Below, one piece after another: positions 1 to 7,759 of a stretch of DNA of 51,888 bases (positions are counted from its first letter, which is position 1; each line of letters starts with the position of its first letter). Source of the DNA: Lachnospiraceae bacterium (GTDB taxonomy: Bacteria; Bacillota; Clostridia; Lachnospirales; Lachnospiraceae); assembly GCA_021203465.1 (NCBI GenBank), contig JAJQBC010000072.1, positions 1 through 51,888 on the forward strand. Direction: 5' to 3'. A program made the translations under genes and the position numbers. The notes beneath the pieces were generated by a model, which was given only the letters and a program-made list of their open reading frames with translations, did not search any database and was not told the origin of the DNA.

Positions 1-91
1 TTCAATCGCTATGGATTTTTTAGGTGTTCAACTTCATTTTACAATCGACCTAAGAAGTAATTTACAATTTGATTTCCCTAAAAGAATCTCC

Positions 92-120
92 TTGACATCC
101 ACCTTCACAAAATCTATAAT
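92..120 (+). promoter_or_regulatory. Sigma-A-type promoter of the HipB-like gene
   Basis: A perfect -35 box TTGACA lies at 92-97 and a perfect -10 box TATAAT at 115-120, with the optimal 17-bp spacer. The predicted start near position 127 is about 108 bases ahead of the HipB-like start codon at 235. Consensus this complete normally means a strong promoter, which fits a gene that needs autorepression through the palindromes just downstream. Confidence 0.8.
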
Positions 121-129
121 CAAATAAAG

Positions 130-216
130 TCGTTCGGCATAATTTTATCGCAAAAATTATAAATATAGCCGCTCGGCATTTTTTATAGATTGCCTTTGAA
201 AATAGCGCCGCTCGGC
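130..216 (+). promoter_or_regulatory. Three operator-like palindromes, GCCG-CT-CGGC type
   Basis: Three copies of a palindrome occur at 130-139 (GTCGTTCGGC), 168-177 (GCCGCTCGGC) and 207-216 (GCCGCTCGGC). Their spacings are 38 and 39 bp. The first starts at the predicted transcription start and the last abuts the ribosome binding site. HipB-family regulators are known to bind several palindromes ahead of their own operon. I infer that these are the autorepression sites of the adjacent HipB-like protein. Confidence 0.65.
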
Positions 217-234
217 AAAAAAGGAGAATTTCCA

Positions 235-450
235 ATGAAAATCGCAGATGCAAAATCCTTCGGGGAGGCCATACGCAAAAGAAGAAAAGAACTTCACTAT
301 ACGCAGGGCTACCTCTCCGCATGCACCGGACTGAGCATTACTTTCATTTCAGATCTTGAGCGGGGGAAGCCCAGTATACAGCTGGAAAAGGCGATCCAGC
401 TGGTAAATATTCTGGGGATGGATCTTCTGATTGAGAAGCGGGGTGAGTAG
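235..450 (+). CDS. HipB-like XRE-family transcriptional regulator
   Basis: This 71-residue protein is a single helix-turn-helix domain of the XRE/Cro type. The recognition segment is around residues 25-45 (TQGYLSACTGLSITFISDLE), followed by the typical ERGKPS turn. HipB proteins repress their own operon and act as antitoxin to the HipA kinase, and the sequence directly downstream is a HipA remnant, which supports the HipB call. I chose ATG 235 because AAGGAG sits at 221-226 with good spacing; an in-frame ATG at 190 has no ribosome binding site and would run through the operator-like palindromes. The gene looks intact although its toxin is destroyed, so it now probably acts only as a DNA-binding protein. 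Confidence 0.8.
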   Translation: MKIADAKSFGEAIRKRRKELHYTQGYLSACTGLSITFISDLERGKPSIQLEKAIQLVNILGMDLLIEKRGE

Positions 451-1014
451 AGTGCGGGGATTATCACACACTTATCCCTGACCGGCGCTTCCGGAAAAGT
501 CGGCCTCTATTACGACGAGCAGGAGAAACAGTGGTATCTTCCCATTGGCGACGCGCCCAGTACACACATTGTCAAGCAAAGCCATGTAAGGCTGAGCCGA
601 ATTGTGACAAACGAGCAGCTCTGCCTCCTGACAGCGAGACATCTCGGCGTTGCTGTGCCGGATAGTTTTATTCTGAATCTGTCTCTATTGTACAGCGCAG
701 ATCTGAAAAGTATTCGGCTTGCCCCCGCATACGATCTTGTCAGCACCGCGGTCTATGACAGCGGAAGTGAGGATATGGCGTTCAGCATTGGCGGGGAACG
801 TAATATTCACGCCATCTCCAGAAAATCGTTCGAAAAAGCCGCCAAAGAAGTCGGGCTTGGCGCCAAAATGGCCATGAACCGCTTCGACGCCATGGTTTCC
901 GACTTTGAAAAAGCACTCATTTCTGCAGGTAAAGAGCTTAAAGAGCAGGGATTCGCGGAGGCCAGCCGTATAAGCGAATCCGTTCTACATAAGGGCGGCA
1001 TTGCGCGGCAATAA
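451..1014 (+). pseudogene. HipA-like toxin kinase remnant with two deletions
   Basis: Directly after the TAG of the HipB-like gene, in the same frame, translation continues with a HipA-like segment: a SLTGASGKVGLY nucleotide-loop-type motif, THIVKQSHVRLS, then NEQLCLLTARHLGVAVPDSF. At about 680 the sequence jumps from FILNL to SLLYSADLKSIRLAPAYDL, which is the C-terminal part of HipA after its catalytic loop. About the first 140 residues of HipA and the central catalytic region, including the expected Asp and Asn residues, are missing. No start codon with a ribosome binding site is seen before the remnant. The frame is open to TAA at 1012-1014, so both deletions kept it. It cannot be an active kinase. 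Confidence 0.75.
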
Positions 1015-1108
1015 ATTTACACATGCAATCACTGGATTCTTCCGTCTGCTCGGAATTGTATCGGCACACCGCCACCGCATACAATAAACCATGAAAGGAA
1101 GGTGCATT

Positions 1109-1327
1109 ATGAGCAACCGAGACTTTGCAAAAGACCTTATTGACCAGATACCAGAAGGTAAACTGGCCTATGTCATTGCCTATCTGCAAGGTGCAGCCGT
1201 GCCGGAGCACACGCCAAACACCGAAACGCTGGAAGCCATCGCTGAGGTCGATCACATGATCCAGACGGGAGCAGGTGAACACTTCACGGGAGCAACTGCG
1301 GATTGCTACAATCTCGATCTATTATAG
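1109..1327 (+). CDS. Orphan RelB/DinJ-like antitoxin
   Basis: This 72-residue protein has an N-terminal helical stretch (SNRDFAKDLIDQIPEGKLAYV) and an acidic C-terminal tail typical of small type II antitoxins in Clostridia, with a TETLEAIAEVDHMI helix and the GEHF segment. I chose ATG 1109 because AAGGAAGG lies just upstream; an in-frame ATG at 1091 has no such site. No toxin gene follows. The 160 bases downstream hold only a short in-frame continuation after the stop, so the partner appears lost. The family call rests on my recall of similar proteins and is moderate. Confidence 0.55.
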   Translation: MSNRDFAKDLIDQIPEGKLAYVIAYLQGAAVPEHTPNTETLEAIAEVDHMIQTGAGEHFTGATADCYNLDLL

Positions 1328-1490
1328 GCCATTATTGACACACTCCGCGTCCCTGAACCGTTACCAGATAAAAACAGGGATCGCATTCTGACTTGTTCGA
1401 CCTGTAAATGAATGTCCTGCTCCCGGTAATTTTCATTTCTGAATGGGAGCAGAACATTTAAACAGCAAGATAATTTATTTTTTAGGAAGT
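1328..1490. other. Non-coding stretch with a hairpin
   Basis: No convincing gene is seen. After the antitoxin stop the same frame stays open for about 27 codons with no start. An inverted repeat runs from 1411 to 1458: AATGTCCTGCTCCC at 1411-1424 pairs with GGGAGCAGAACATT at 1445-1458 with one mismatch. It has no T-run, so it is a poor intrinsic terminator. It may end the antitoxin transcript or mark a deletion scar. Confidence 0.4.
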
Positions 1491-1676
1491 TTAGAATTCT
1501 TTTAGACCATCGCCACAATTTGGACATATTTTGCTGATATTATAAAACTCGTAAGGATGACATATCCGTATTTCATTCATAACACTTGGGGGCTTTCCCA
1601 AAAGCCCCCACTCCCTCGAAAATAACACTTCCGGCGACGGGAGTTTTTTTATTTTCTGTATTATGAGCTCACGCAC
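1491..1676 (-). CDS. Possible small protein with a CPNCG motif
   Basis: A 61-codon reading frame starts with GTG at 1676, with GGAG about five bases upstream. Near its C-terminus it has CPNCG, half of a possible zinc ribbon. Its middle codes across a 9-bp inverted repeat (1588-1596 with 1601-1609). I do not recognise the family. It lies just downstream of the broken ATPase and could be a remnant of a larger gene or a chance frame. Confidence 0.25.
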   Translation of the reverse strand: MRELIIQKIKKLPSPEVLFSREWGLLGKPPSVMNEIRICHPYEFYNISKICPNCGDGLKEF

Positions 1677-1694
1677 CTTGTCTCCACCAGATTG

Positions 1695-2003
1695 TCAATC
1701 CCACATATTTTTTAGATTGATAACTTCCACAGAGTCTTCCACCCCCTCTAAATCAACTGGAGATTTTGAGATAAAAACGTATTTCTGACAGTTTATGCCT
1801 GTTGCACTTTCTTCCGCAACCTGCCTGCATTCATAATAAATACTTTGGCACGAGGTGTCTTTCAGCAACTGTTTTACCAGTTCACTTTTTCCTACACGTC
1901 TTCGTCCATAAATCAGGACGATCTGCATAGATTCTTCTTTATTCGTCTTAGCAATTGCTCGTTTCAGTTTCCTCAGTGGTTCCTCTCTGCCAATAAAGTT
2001 CAT
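1695..2003 (-). pseudogene. DEXX-box (PF01637-type) ATPase remnant
   Basis: The start MNFIGREEPLRKLKRAI and the Walker A loop YGRRRVGKSEL are typical of the archaeal-type DEXX-box ATPases common as orphan genes in Clostridia. After about 65 residues the reading jumps to YVFISKSPVDLEG...VINLKNMWD, which resembles the last 30 residues of that family. Full-length members have about 450-480 residues and this frame has 102, so most of the ATPase core and the C-terminal DUF234-type region are deleted without a frameshift. The ribosome binding site is weak. The biological role of intact members is not established. Confidence 0.65.
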
Positions 2004-2088
2004 TTTACTCGGTTTACGTCGAGTAATGCGCAGCCTAAATCCTCCTTGACCGCATTCTTGCGGAACCAGACATTCATACGTTCTTTTT

Positions 2089-2319
2089 TTATATCTCCGT
2101 GAACGTATACCGCTGCGAGATCCCCGAAGTCTCGACATGATAAATAATCGTGCCATCCGCAAGGTCCTCCCGCTCGAGGCTCAGCTCTTTATCCTTGTGC
2201 TTATTTCGGATGTACTGCTCCGGATCGTCCAGCGAGAGCTCCTCAAAAAAGACATCCCGCATCTGATTGTTCGCGCATTCGTTGAAGATCTCGTGTACCA
2301 CTTCATATTCCTTCATCAT
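2089..2319 (-). CDS. Small conserved protein after the VWA gene
   Basis: This 76-residue acidic protein starts MMKEYEVVHEIFNEC and ends SQRYTFTEI. AGGAGA lies about nine bases before the start codon. It begins 23 bp after the VWA gene stop on the same strand, so it is probably the last gene of a MoxR-VWA-small-protein operon. I see no membrane segment, metal site or known domain. The pattern of short strands at the C-terminus (GTIIYHVET, RYTF) suggests a small alpha/beta fold. The function is unknown; a role with the ATPase pair is inference from position. Confidence 0.7.
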   Translation of the reverse strand: MMKEYEVVHEIFNECANNQMRDVFFEELSLDDPEQYIRNKHKDKELSLEREDLADGTIIYHVETSGISQRYTFTEI

Positions 2320-2342
2320 AAAAATTTCTCTCCTGTTAGCCT

Positions 2343-4097
2343 TTAATCTCTATCATCCAGCTGCTTTTTCAGATAACGCCCCACCACGTGAGCGAAGGTC
2401 GACACGTCCCGGATGTAGGCGAAATCCTTGCCGAAGATCCGTCGCTCCGCCATCAGGTCGCGCTCCTCGCCAACGAAGACGCCGAGCACGGCAATGCCCT
2501 GCGCGCGGAGATGTCGCACCTCCGCTGCCGTGTCCTTTACCGCATATTCCCCGGTGTAGACAGACGGATTCTTCACATTCGGCCGGTTGACCACCACGTC
2601 GTTCGGCCTGCCATCACTGAGCACGATCAGAATGCGGTTCTCCTCCGGGCGCTGCAGCAGGCCGTCCGCCGCGGCGCGCAGAGCCAGACCGTCCCGGTTG
2701 CTCGAGGAAGAGGTAAACTGAAAAATCCGCCAGTCGGCCTCCGGGCTATCGTCGTACTCCCGGAAGCGGCGCATGACCGTATAGTTCCAGAAACTGCAGA
2801 AGCTTAAGACCCGGTGTGGAATCCGCGCCCTGGAGAGCGCTGCTGACAGAATATAGCCCTGCAGCGCGACCATGCTCTGGCGGCTTCTCTGCGAACCGCT
2901 GCCGTCCATCAGCACATCCACCACGAAATCGGAGTTCGGCTTCCTGAAGACTCTCGTAAACAGCCGCGGATCGTCCGTCCTGCCCACTTTCCAGAGCTTG
3001 CGCGGGATGACCGCGCCGTAGGCAGCCTCCATACGATCCTCCTCATCGCGCGCCTGCAGCGAGCGGCGCAGCAGCTGGCCGAGCTGCTCGATATTGTGGC
3101 GCGACACGCGCCGGTGCTGGCTGTAGAAACGCTCGTTCTGATCCCTGGTACGGCAGGCCAGCACATAAGTATTATTCTCGCGAACCGCGTGTTCGATGAT
3201 GCCGTCGGTAAAGTACAGCCGACAGTCTCCGTGGACGCCGCGGCAGACGCGGCGGTTCAGGCGCTCCTGCTCCCGCTCGTCCATGTAGGAGCTCCCGAAA
3301 TTCAGCTCGATGTAGGAGTACATCTTACGTGCGGCCTCTTCCGTAACCAGAATACGCCCGGCATGCCCGCGTCCCTCCGGCGTCTCCTGCTCCGGGTCAC
3401 TCGCCGCCTCTTCCTCCAGCTCCATCGCGGCCTCCAGCGCCGCCTCGTCGAGGAAATCCTGCCAGTCAAAGGCGCGCAGATCCTCCGCGCTGACCGCCAG
3501 CACCGTCTCAAGACCACCGTGCTCCGTCTCAAAAGCCGGATCGACCAGACGATTATAAAAGCGGTCGGTCTGCCGGATGACCTCCATTGTATCCGTCACG
3601 CCGCGCAGGGCAAAGAGCTCCTCCATCTGCTCTGTGATCTGCTTCCCGGCTATGTAATTCCCATCGACCCCATCCCGCAGCACCGCGATCTTCAGCCGCC
3701 CGAGCGGATGCGCGGCCAGTCGATCGAAATCCCGTTCCAGAATATCCGCATAGGCCCTGCGCCGCAGGGAGCGCAGACCTGGGCGCTCCACCGCTGCTTT
3801 CTCACAGGCCGCCTGATCGACACACAGCTGCGCGAGCAGCATCAAGGAAGCCTCATCCGCCCCGAGATACAGCTTCTTCACCAGATAGAGGCCGAACTCG
3901 TCCGTGGAAAAAAAGCGCGCGAAAGCGCCCTGCCGGACCGCGTCGTAGAGAGAAATCGAGGGATAATGGTGAAACGAATCGACGTCGAGATTCGCCTCCA
4001 GCTCATAATCCCCGCTGACAGTCCAGAGCAGGTTGCGCATACGGTTTTCCAGTTCGTAGCGATACTCCTCTTCCAAGTTTCTATCTCCCAAACACAT
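2343..4097 (-). CDS. VWA-domain protein, NorD/CobT-like
   Basis: This protein of about 584 residues has a C-terminal von Willebrand A domain with a complete MIDAS metal site: DGSGS at 398-402, the NRDG segment at 467-470 and SDGRPND at 494-500. The N-terminal 380 residues are mostly charged helices. Such proteins pair with MoxR-type AAA+ ATPases to insert metals or remodel a target, and the ATPase gene is directly upstream. The two genes overlap. ATG 4097 has GGGAGG immediately before it with no spacer, whereas TTG 4091 is six bases after the same GGGAGG, so the true start may be 4091. NorD-type annotation is common for this family, but no nitric oxide reductase genes are nearby, so the target is unknown. 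Confidence 0.85.
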   Translation of the reverse strand: MCLGDRNLEEEYRYELENRMRNLLWTVSGDYELEANLDVDSFHHYPSISLYDAVRQGAFARFFSTDEFGLYLVKKLYLGADEASLMLLAQLCVDQAACEKAAVERPGLRSLRRRAYADILERDFDRLAAHPLGRLKIAVLRDGVDGNYIAGKQITEQMEELFALRGVTDTMEVIRQTDRFYNRLVDPAFETEHGGLETVLAVSAEDLRAFDWQDFLDEAALEAAMELEEEAASDPEQETPEGRGHAGRILVTEEAARKMYSYIELNFGSSYMDEREQERLNRRVCRGVHGDCRLYFTDGIIEHAVRENNTYVLACRTRDQNERFYSQHRRVSRHNIEQLGQLLRRSLQARDEEDRMEAAYGAVIPRKLWKVGRTDDPRLFTRVFRKPNSDFVVDVLMDGSGSQRSRQSMVALQGYILSAALSRARIPHRVLSFCSFWNYTVMRRFREYDDSPEADWRIFQFTSSSSNRDGLALRAAADGLLQRPEENRILIVLSDGRPNDVVVNRPNVKNPSVYTGEYAVKDTAAEVRHLRAQGIAVLGVFVGEERDLMAERRIFGKDFAYIRDVSTFAHVVGRYLKKQLDDRD

Positions 4098-5004
4098 CCT
4101 CCCGCATCCAATCCTCCGGAATGCGGGTCATGACCATATCCGAGACAATCTCTTTTTCAAAAATATCGAAGGCCTTGTTCGTGACACCCATCTCCACCGC
4201 CTTCAGCGGCGCAAGACCGATCTTCACCGCACCCAGCGCGCCTAAGAGACCACGCAGGTCCAGCGCCTTGGTCGAGATTTCGCTGTTCTGCGCTTTCAGC
4301 TGCAAGTCGAGGAACAGCCCGCAGAACGCGGCCTCCGCGTCCGGGCGGATCGCCGGATAATCGTGCTCGATGATTTTCCGCAGATTCTCCTCCGTCAGAG
4401 GCGGCATGTCGATGACCAGAAAGCGCGACACCAGCGCCTCGTTGAGCTCGCGCGTCCCCGCGTAGCCGTAGTTCATCGTCCCGATGAAGCGCGTCGCCGG
4501 GTGCAGCTCAATGCGGTCGTAGCCCGGCACATCGATCATCCGGCGATGGTCGAGCGTCGCGTGCAGCACGCTGGCCGCGTCATTCTTCGCCATATTGATC
4601 TCATCGAAAATGCCGAAACCGCCCTCCTCCGCGCAGCGATAAACGCTGCCCTTGCGCAGCTGCACCTCATTGTCACGGAAGGTGTCCGTCCCGATGAGCG
4701 AGCTGCTGTCCGTATTGACATTAAAAGAAATATTGTAGGTCGGGCGCCTGAAAATATAGGCCAGATTCTCCGCCAGAATATTTTTTCCGGTGGCCTTCGC
4801 CCCGGAGAGCAGCAGATTCGAGCCCTGCAGCAGCGCCGTAATCGCCATCTCCAGAATTTCTTTCCCGTAAAAAGGAATCGAAGGCCGCATGACGCGGTTT
4901 TTCACCGCGTCTGAGACCGGGTAACTCTCCCGGAACTCCTCCACCTTCTGTAAAAGCGCCTCCGATATATTCTGTTCTTCCAAAAAACTCAGTTCACCCT
5001 TCAT
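4081..5004 (-). CDS. MoxR-family AAA+ ATPase
   Basis: This 307-residue protein has a single AAA+ module. Walker A is GAKATGKN at 68-75, Walker B is GIFDEI at 131-136, sensor 1 is GTMN at 175-178, and a likely arginine finger lies in ALVSRF near 194. The Walker A ends in Asn where Thr or Ser is usual, a deviation worth checking in relatives. MoxR ATPases form hexamers and work with VWA proteins as chaperones that activate metalloenzymes or membrane complexes. I chose ATG 5004 because AGGAG lies six bases upstream; the longer frame to 5118 has no ribosome binding site. The stop overlaps the VWA start, so the two are translationally coupled. Confidence 0.88.
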   Translation of the reverse strand: MKGELSFLEEQNISEALLQKVEEFRESYPVSDAVKNRVMRPSIPFYGKEILEMAITALLQGSNLLLSGAKATGKNILAENLAYIFRRPTYNISFNVNTDSSSLIGTDTFRDNEVQLRKGSVYRCAEEGGFGIFDEINMAKNDAASVLHATLDHRRMIDVPGYDRIELHPATRFIGTMNYGYAGTRELNEALVSRFLVIDMPPLTEENLRKIIEHDYPAIRPDAEAAFCGLFLDLQLKAQNSEISTKALDLRGLLGALGAVKIGLAPLKAVEMGVTNKAFDIFEKEIVSDMVMTRIPEDWMREDVFGR

Positions 5005-5092
5005 TGCTTCTCCTTTTTGATCTTTGGTTCCATCCGTCCAAAGCCCATATCTATCAAACCTTTTATCTTCTCGTCGGAAACTGCACCGATGC

Positions 5093-6193
5093 TCACTCCA
5101 GAAACTGCGCGAACACATAGTTGCTCACATCGATTCCCCTGTCGGTCAGGCGGACGTGGTCTCCTCTCTCCTCCAGAAGACCCTGCTCTTCCAGCTTCGC
5201 GAACAATGCGGCATAATGTTCCCGGTATTTTCCCGGATCCACACCTTCCATCTTGCGAAGGCCAAGGAAAAAATATTCCTCGCGGATGTCCTTCCCGCCT
5301 AAGGTCTCGCTCGTCCCCGCGTAATCACCGCGCAGGTACGCTTCCATCTCCCGCGTATTGCTGCTGCGCACATCGCCCAGCAGGGAGGCCGCTCCGAGGC
5401 CGAAGCCCTTATAATCCGTCCGCTCCCAGTAGCCGAGATTGTGATGGCAGGCAAAGCCCGGCTTCGCGTAATTGGAGATCTCGTAGCGTTCATATCCATG
5501 CGCCGCCAGAATTTCCTTTGTATCATAATACATCCGGCGCTCCTCTTCCTCGTCGGGTAAAAGCTCCGGATGCTCCGCGTAGCGCTCATGGAAGGGCGTG
5601 GCCTCCTCGATGATCAGGCTGTAGGCGGAGATGTGCTCCGGCTCCAGCGCCAGCACCTTTTCGAGCGTACGCCGCCAGTCCGCCGCCGTCTGCCCGGGCA
5701 GCGCGGACATGAGATCTACATTAATATTGTCAAATCCGGCCTCGCGGGCGAGCCGAAAGCTCGTAAGAAACTGCTCCCAGGTATGAATGCGCCCCAGTCG
5801 CTTAAGTTCCTCATCGTCCGCGGACTGCAGCCCCAGGCTGATGCGGTTGATACCAAAGTCGCGATAGGCGGTCAGCTTTTCCGCGGAAAGCGTCCCCGGG
5901 TTGGCCTCAATCGTGATCTCCGGACGCTCCCGCCAGACAAACTGCTCCCGCAGAAGCTCCATGATACAGCCGATCTGCTCTGCCGGAAGGATACTCGGCG
6001 TACCCCCGCCGATGAAAGCCGTCAACACCTCATAGTCTTGCGCAGGCAACGCACTCCACCGAATTTCTTCCAACAGCTGCGCGACATAGCGTTCCTTCGT
6101 CTCCTCGTCCGCCGACGCGGACAGAAAATCACAGTAGTCACATTTTCTTACGCAGAAGGGAATGTGAATGTAGAGTTCCAGCGGCTTTTTCAT
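5093..6193 (-). CDS. hemW: HemW-like radical SAM protein
   Basis: This 366-residue radical SAM protein has the cluster motif C14-xxx-C18-xx-C21 (FCVRKCDYCDF) and the GGGTPS SAM-binding motif near residue 60. HemW is related to oxygen-independent coproporphyrinogen III oxidase but acts as a haem chaperone, and many genomes annotate it as HemN-like. The CDYCDF version of the motif fits HemW better than HemN. The start codon comes one base after the TGA of the upstream transporter gene, so it is probably cotranslated with that gene. A separate HemZ protein is encoded at 46492-48006. Confidence 0.88.
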   Translation of the reverse strand: MKKPLELYIHIPFCVRKCDYCDFLSASADEETKERYVAQLLEEIRWSALPAQDYEVLTAFIGGGTPSILPAEQIGCIMELLREQFVWRERPEITIEANPGTLSAEKLTAYRDFGINRISLGLQSADDEELKRLGRIHTWEQFLTSFRLAREAGFDNINVDLMSALPGQTAADWRRTLEKVLALEPEHISAYSLIIEEATPFHERYAEHPELLPDEEEERRMYYDTKEILAAHGYERYEISNYAKPGFACHHNLGYWERTDYKGFGLGAASLLGDVRSSNTREMEAYLRGDYAGTSETLGGKDIREEYFFLGLRKMEGVDPGKYREHYAALFAKLEEQGLLEERGDHVRLTDRGIDVSNYVFAQFLE

Positions 6194-6194
6194 G

Positions 6195-7103
6195 TCAGGC
6201 CGCCTTCTTCTCCGGCAGCTGTGCCAACACAATCGCGGCGAACATCAGCACGCAGCCGAGCAGTTCCCGCAGACTCAATGCCTGCCCCAGTAGCACCCAG
6301 CCCGCCAGCACAGAGAAGACGGACTCAAGGCTCATCAGCAGCGAGGCAACCGTCGGATCAGCGTTTTTCTGGGCGACAATCTGCAGCGTGTAGGCGACGC
6401 CGCAGGACATGACGCCCGCGTAGAGAATCGGCTTCCAGGCCGCCGGTACCTGATCGAGCGTCGCGGTCTCCCACATGAGCGTCGGCACCGCGCAGACGAT
6501 CGCCGCGGTCAGAAACTGGATCGCCGACATCCGCACGCCGTCCACAAGCGGGGAGAAATGATCGATCACCATGATATGAATCGAGAAGACGAAGGCACAG
6601 GCGATGACAAAAACATCGCCAATATTCAGGTAAAAACCTTCCGTCATGCACAGCAGATAAAGTCCCGCGACCGCCAGCGCGACGCAGGGCACGATCAGAA
6701 GCTGCAGCTTCTTCCTGAGAAAAACGCTGAGAATCGGCACAAGCACGATATACATCGCCGTGATGAAGCCCGCCTTGCCGACCGTCGTGAACAAAAGCCC
6801 CCACTGCTGAAGGCTACTCGCAACGGCAAGTGCCAGACCACAGCAGATACCGCCCCTGACCAGCGTCTTTTTATCTCCGATACGCGCCTGCCTCTGCTCC
6901 GGCGTCTCTCCGTTCTTCTCCTCCATATGATCCACAAAGCGGATCACCGGGATCAGCACCAGCGCGCCGATGATATAGCGCACCGTATTAAAGGTGAAGG
7001 GGCCTACATAATCCATGCCGACGCTCTGCGCAACGAAGGCACAGCCCCAGATCAATGCTGTCAGAATCAGCAGCAGATTATTCTTCATCCGTCCCATCTT
7101 CAT
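6195..7103 (-). CDS. EamA/DMT-family transporter
   Basis: This 302-residue membrane protein has about ten hydrophobic segments, arranged as two EamA repeats of five. Its start resembles other drug/metabolite exporters (LILTALIWGCAFVAQSVGMDYVGPFTFN). Family members export amino acids, nucleotides or drugs; the substrate cannot be predicted here. The start codon overlaps the stop of the upstream HAD gene as ATGA, and its stop is one base from the hemW start, so it sits in the middle of a coupled operon. A second in-frame ATG at 7088 is possible. Confidence 0.88.
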   Translation of the reverse strand: MKMGRMKNNLLLILTALIWGCAFVAQSVGMDYVGPFTFNTVRYIIGALVLIPVIRFVDHMEEKNGETPEQRQARIGDKKTLVRGGICCGLALAVASSLQQWGLLFTTVGKAGFITAMYIVLVPILSVFLRKKLQLLIVPCVALAVAGLYLLCMTEGFYLNIGDVFVIACAFVFSIHIMVIDHFSPLVDGVRMSAIQFLTAAIVCAVPTLMWETATLDQVPAAWKPILYAGVMSCGVAYTLQIVAQKNADPTVASLLMSLESVFSVLAGWVLLGQALSLRELLGCVLMFAAIVLAQLPEKKAA

Positions 7104-7759
7104 TCACCCGCATATTCTTTCAGAATGTCCAGAAGCTCCTGAGCTGTATCTGCGATCTGCTCCGCGCCGAGCTTTTCGAGCCTGGCGCGCCCCCGAAAGC
7201 CCCAGGAGACGCAGACACAGGGAATCCCTGCGTTCGCCGCCGTTTCCAGATCCGTCTCGGAATCTCCCACATAAACGCAGGCGTCCTTTTTGACGCCCAG
7301 CTCGCGCATGGCCTCATAGAGCGTATCCGGCGCCGGTTTTTTTCGCACGCCTTCCTGCGCCCCGATTGCGACCGGTATCCGGTCTCCAAATGACTCTCTA
7401 TTCAGATCTTTCACTGCACTGTCCGATTTATTCGAGACAATCGCCATAGAGATGCCTGCCTCGCGCAGTGTATCAAGAAGCCACACAACTCCCGGGTAAG
7501 GAGCCGTGTGGTCGTCCAGATGCGTATGATAATATTCCTGAAACGACGCATGGCAGGCTTCATACTTCGGATTTGACTCGCCGCCCTCAATGCAGCGGCG
7601 CATCAGCTCGCGTGAACCATTTCCGACAAACAATCTCACCTCGTCCGGCGTCCGGGGCGGAAGCCCTGCCGCCGTGAGCACCGCGTTCGTGCTCAGATAT
7701 ATATCCTCCAGCGTGTCCAGCAGGGTGCCGTCCATATCAAAAATTACTGCATTTCTCAT
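7100..7759 (-). CDS. HAD-family phosphatase, phosphoglycolate phosphatase-like
   Basis: This 219-residue protein starts with the catalytic motif DMDGT (Asp8 and Asp10), has a helical cap domain around 20-85, motif 2 (IVSNKSD), the motif 3 lysine region (RKKPAPD) and the acidic motif 4 (VGDSETD). The arrangement matches the Gph/PpaX group of HAD hydrolases, which remove phosphate from small metabolites such as phosphoglycolate or pyrophosphate. The precise substrate is uncertain. Its start overlaps the stop of the ABC exporter gene upstream by four bases (ATGA), which suggests translational coupling. Confidence 0.88.
   Translation of the reverse strand: MRNAVIFDMDGTLLDTLEDIYLSTNAVLTAAGLPPRTPDEVRLFVGNGSRELMRRCIEGGESNPKYEACHASFQEYYHTHLDDHTAPYPGVVWLLDTLREAGISMAIVSNKSDSAVKDLNRESFGDRIPVAIGAQEGVRKKPAPDTLYEAMRELGVKKDACVYVGDSETDLETAANAGIPCVCVSWGFRGRARLEKLGAEQIADTAQELLDILKEYAGE

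Noticed and set aside
1-60. Left edge resembles the end of an IS30-type transposase and its flank
   Set aside because: The plus-strand frame ends in ...FYNRPKK and the next bases loosely recall IS ends, but the stretch is too short and no terminal repeat or transposase motif can be seen.
1588-1609. 9-bp inverted repeat GGGGGCTTT/AAAGCCCCC as a terminator
   Set aside because: No T-run follows on either strand, and it may be part of a coding frame on the minus strand.
5570-6412. Long plus-strand reading frame opposite hemW and the EamA gene
   Set aside because: It has an Arg/Pro-rich composition typical of antisense frames in GC-rich genes, no ribosome binding site and no recognisable domain. 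Other long antisense frames in the window were rejected for the same reason.
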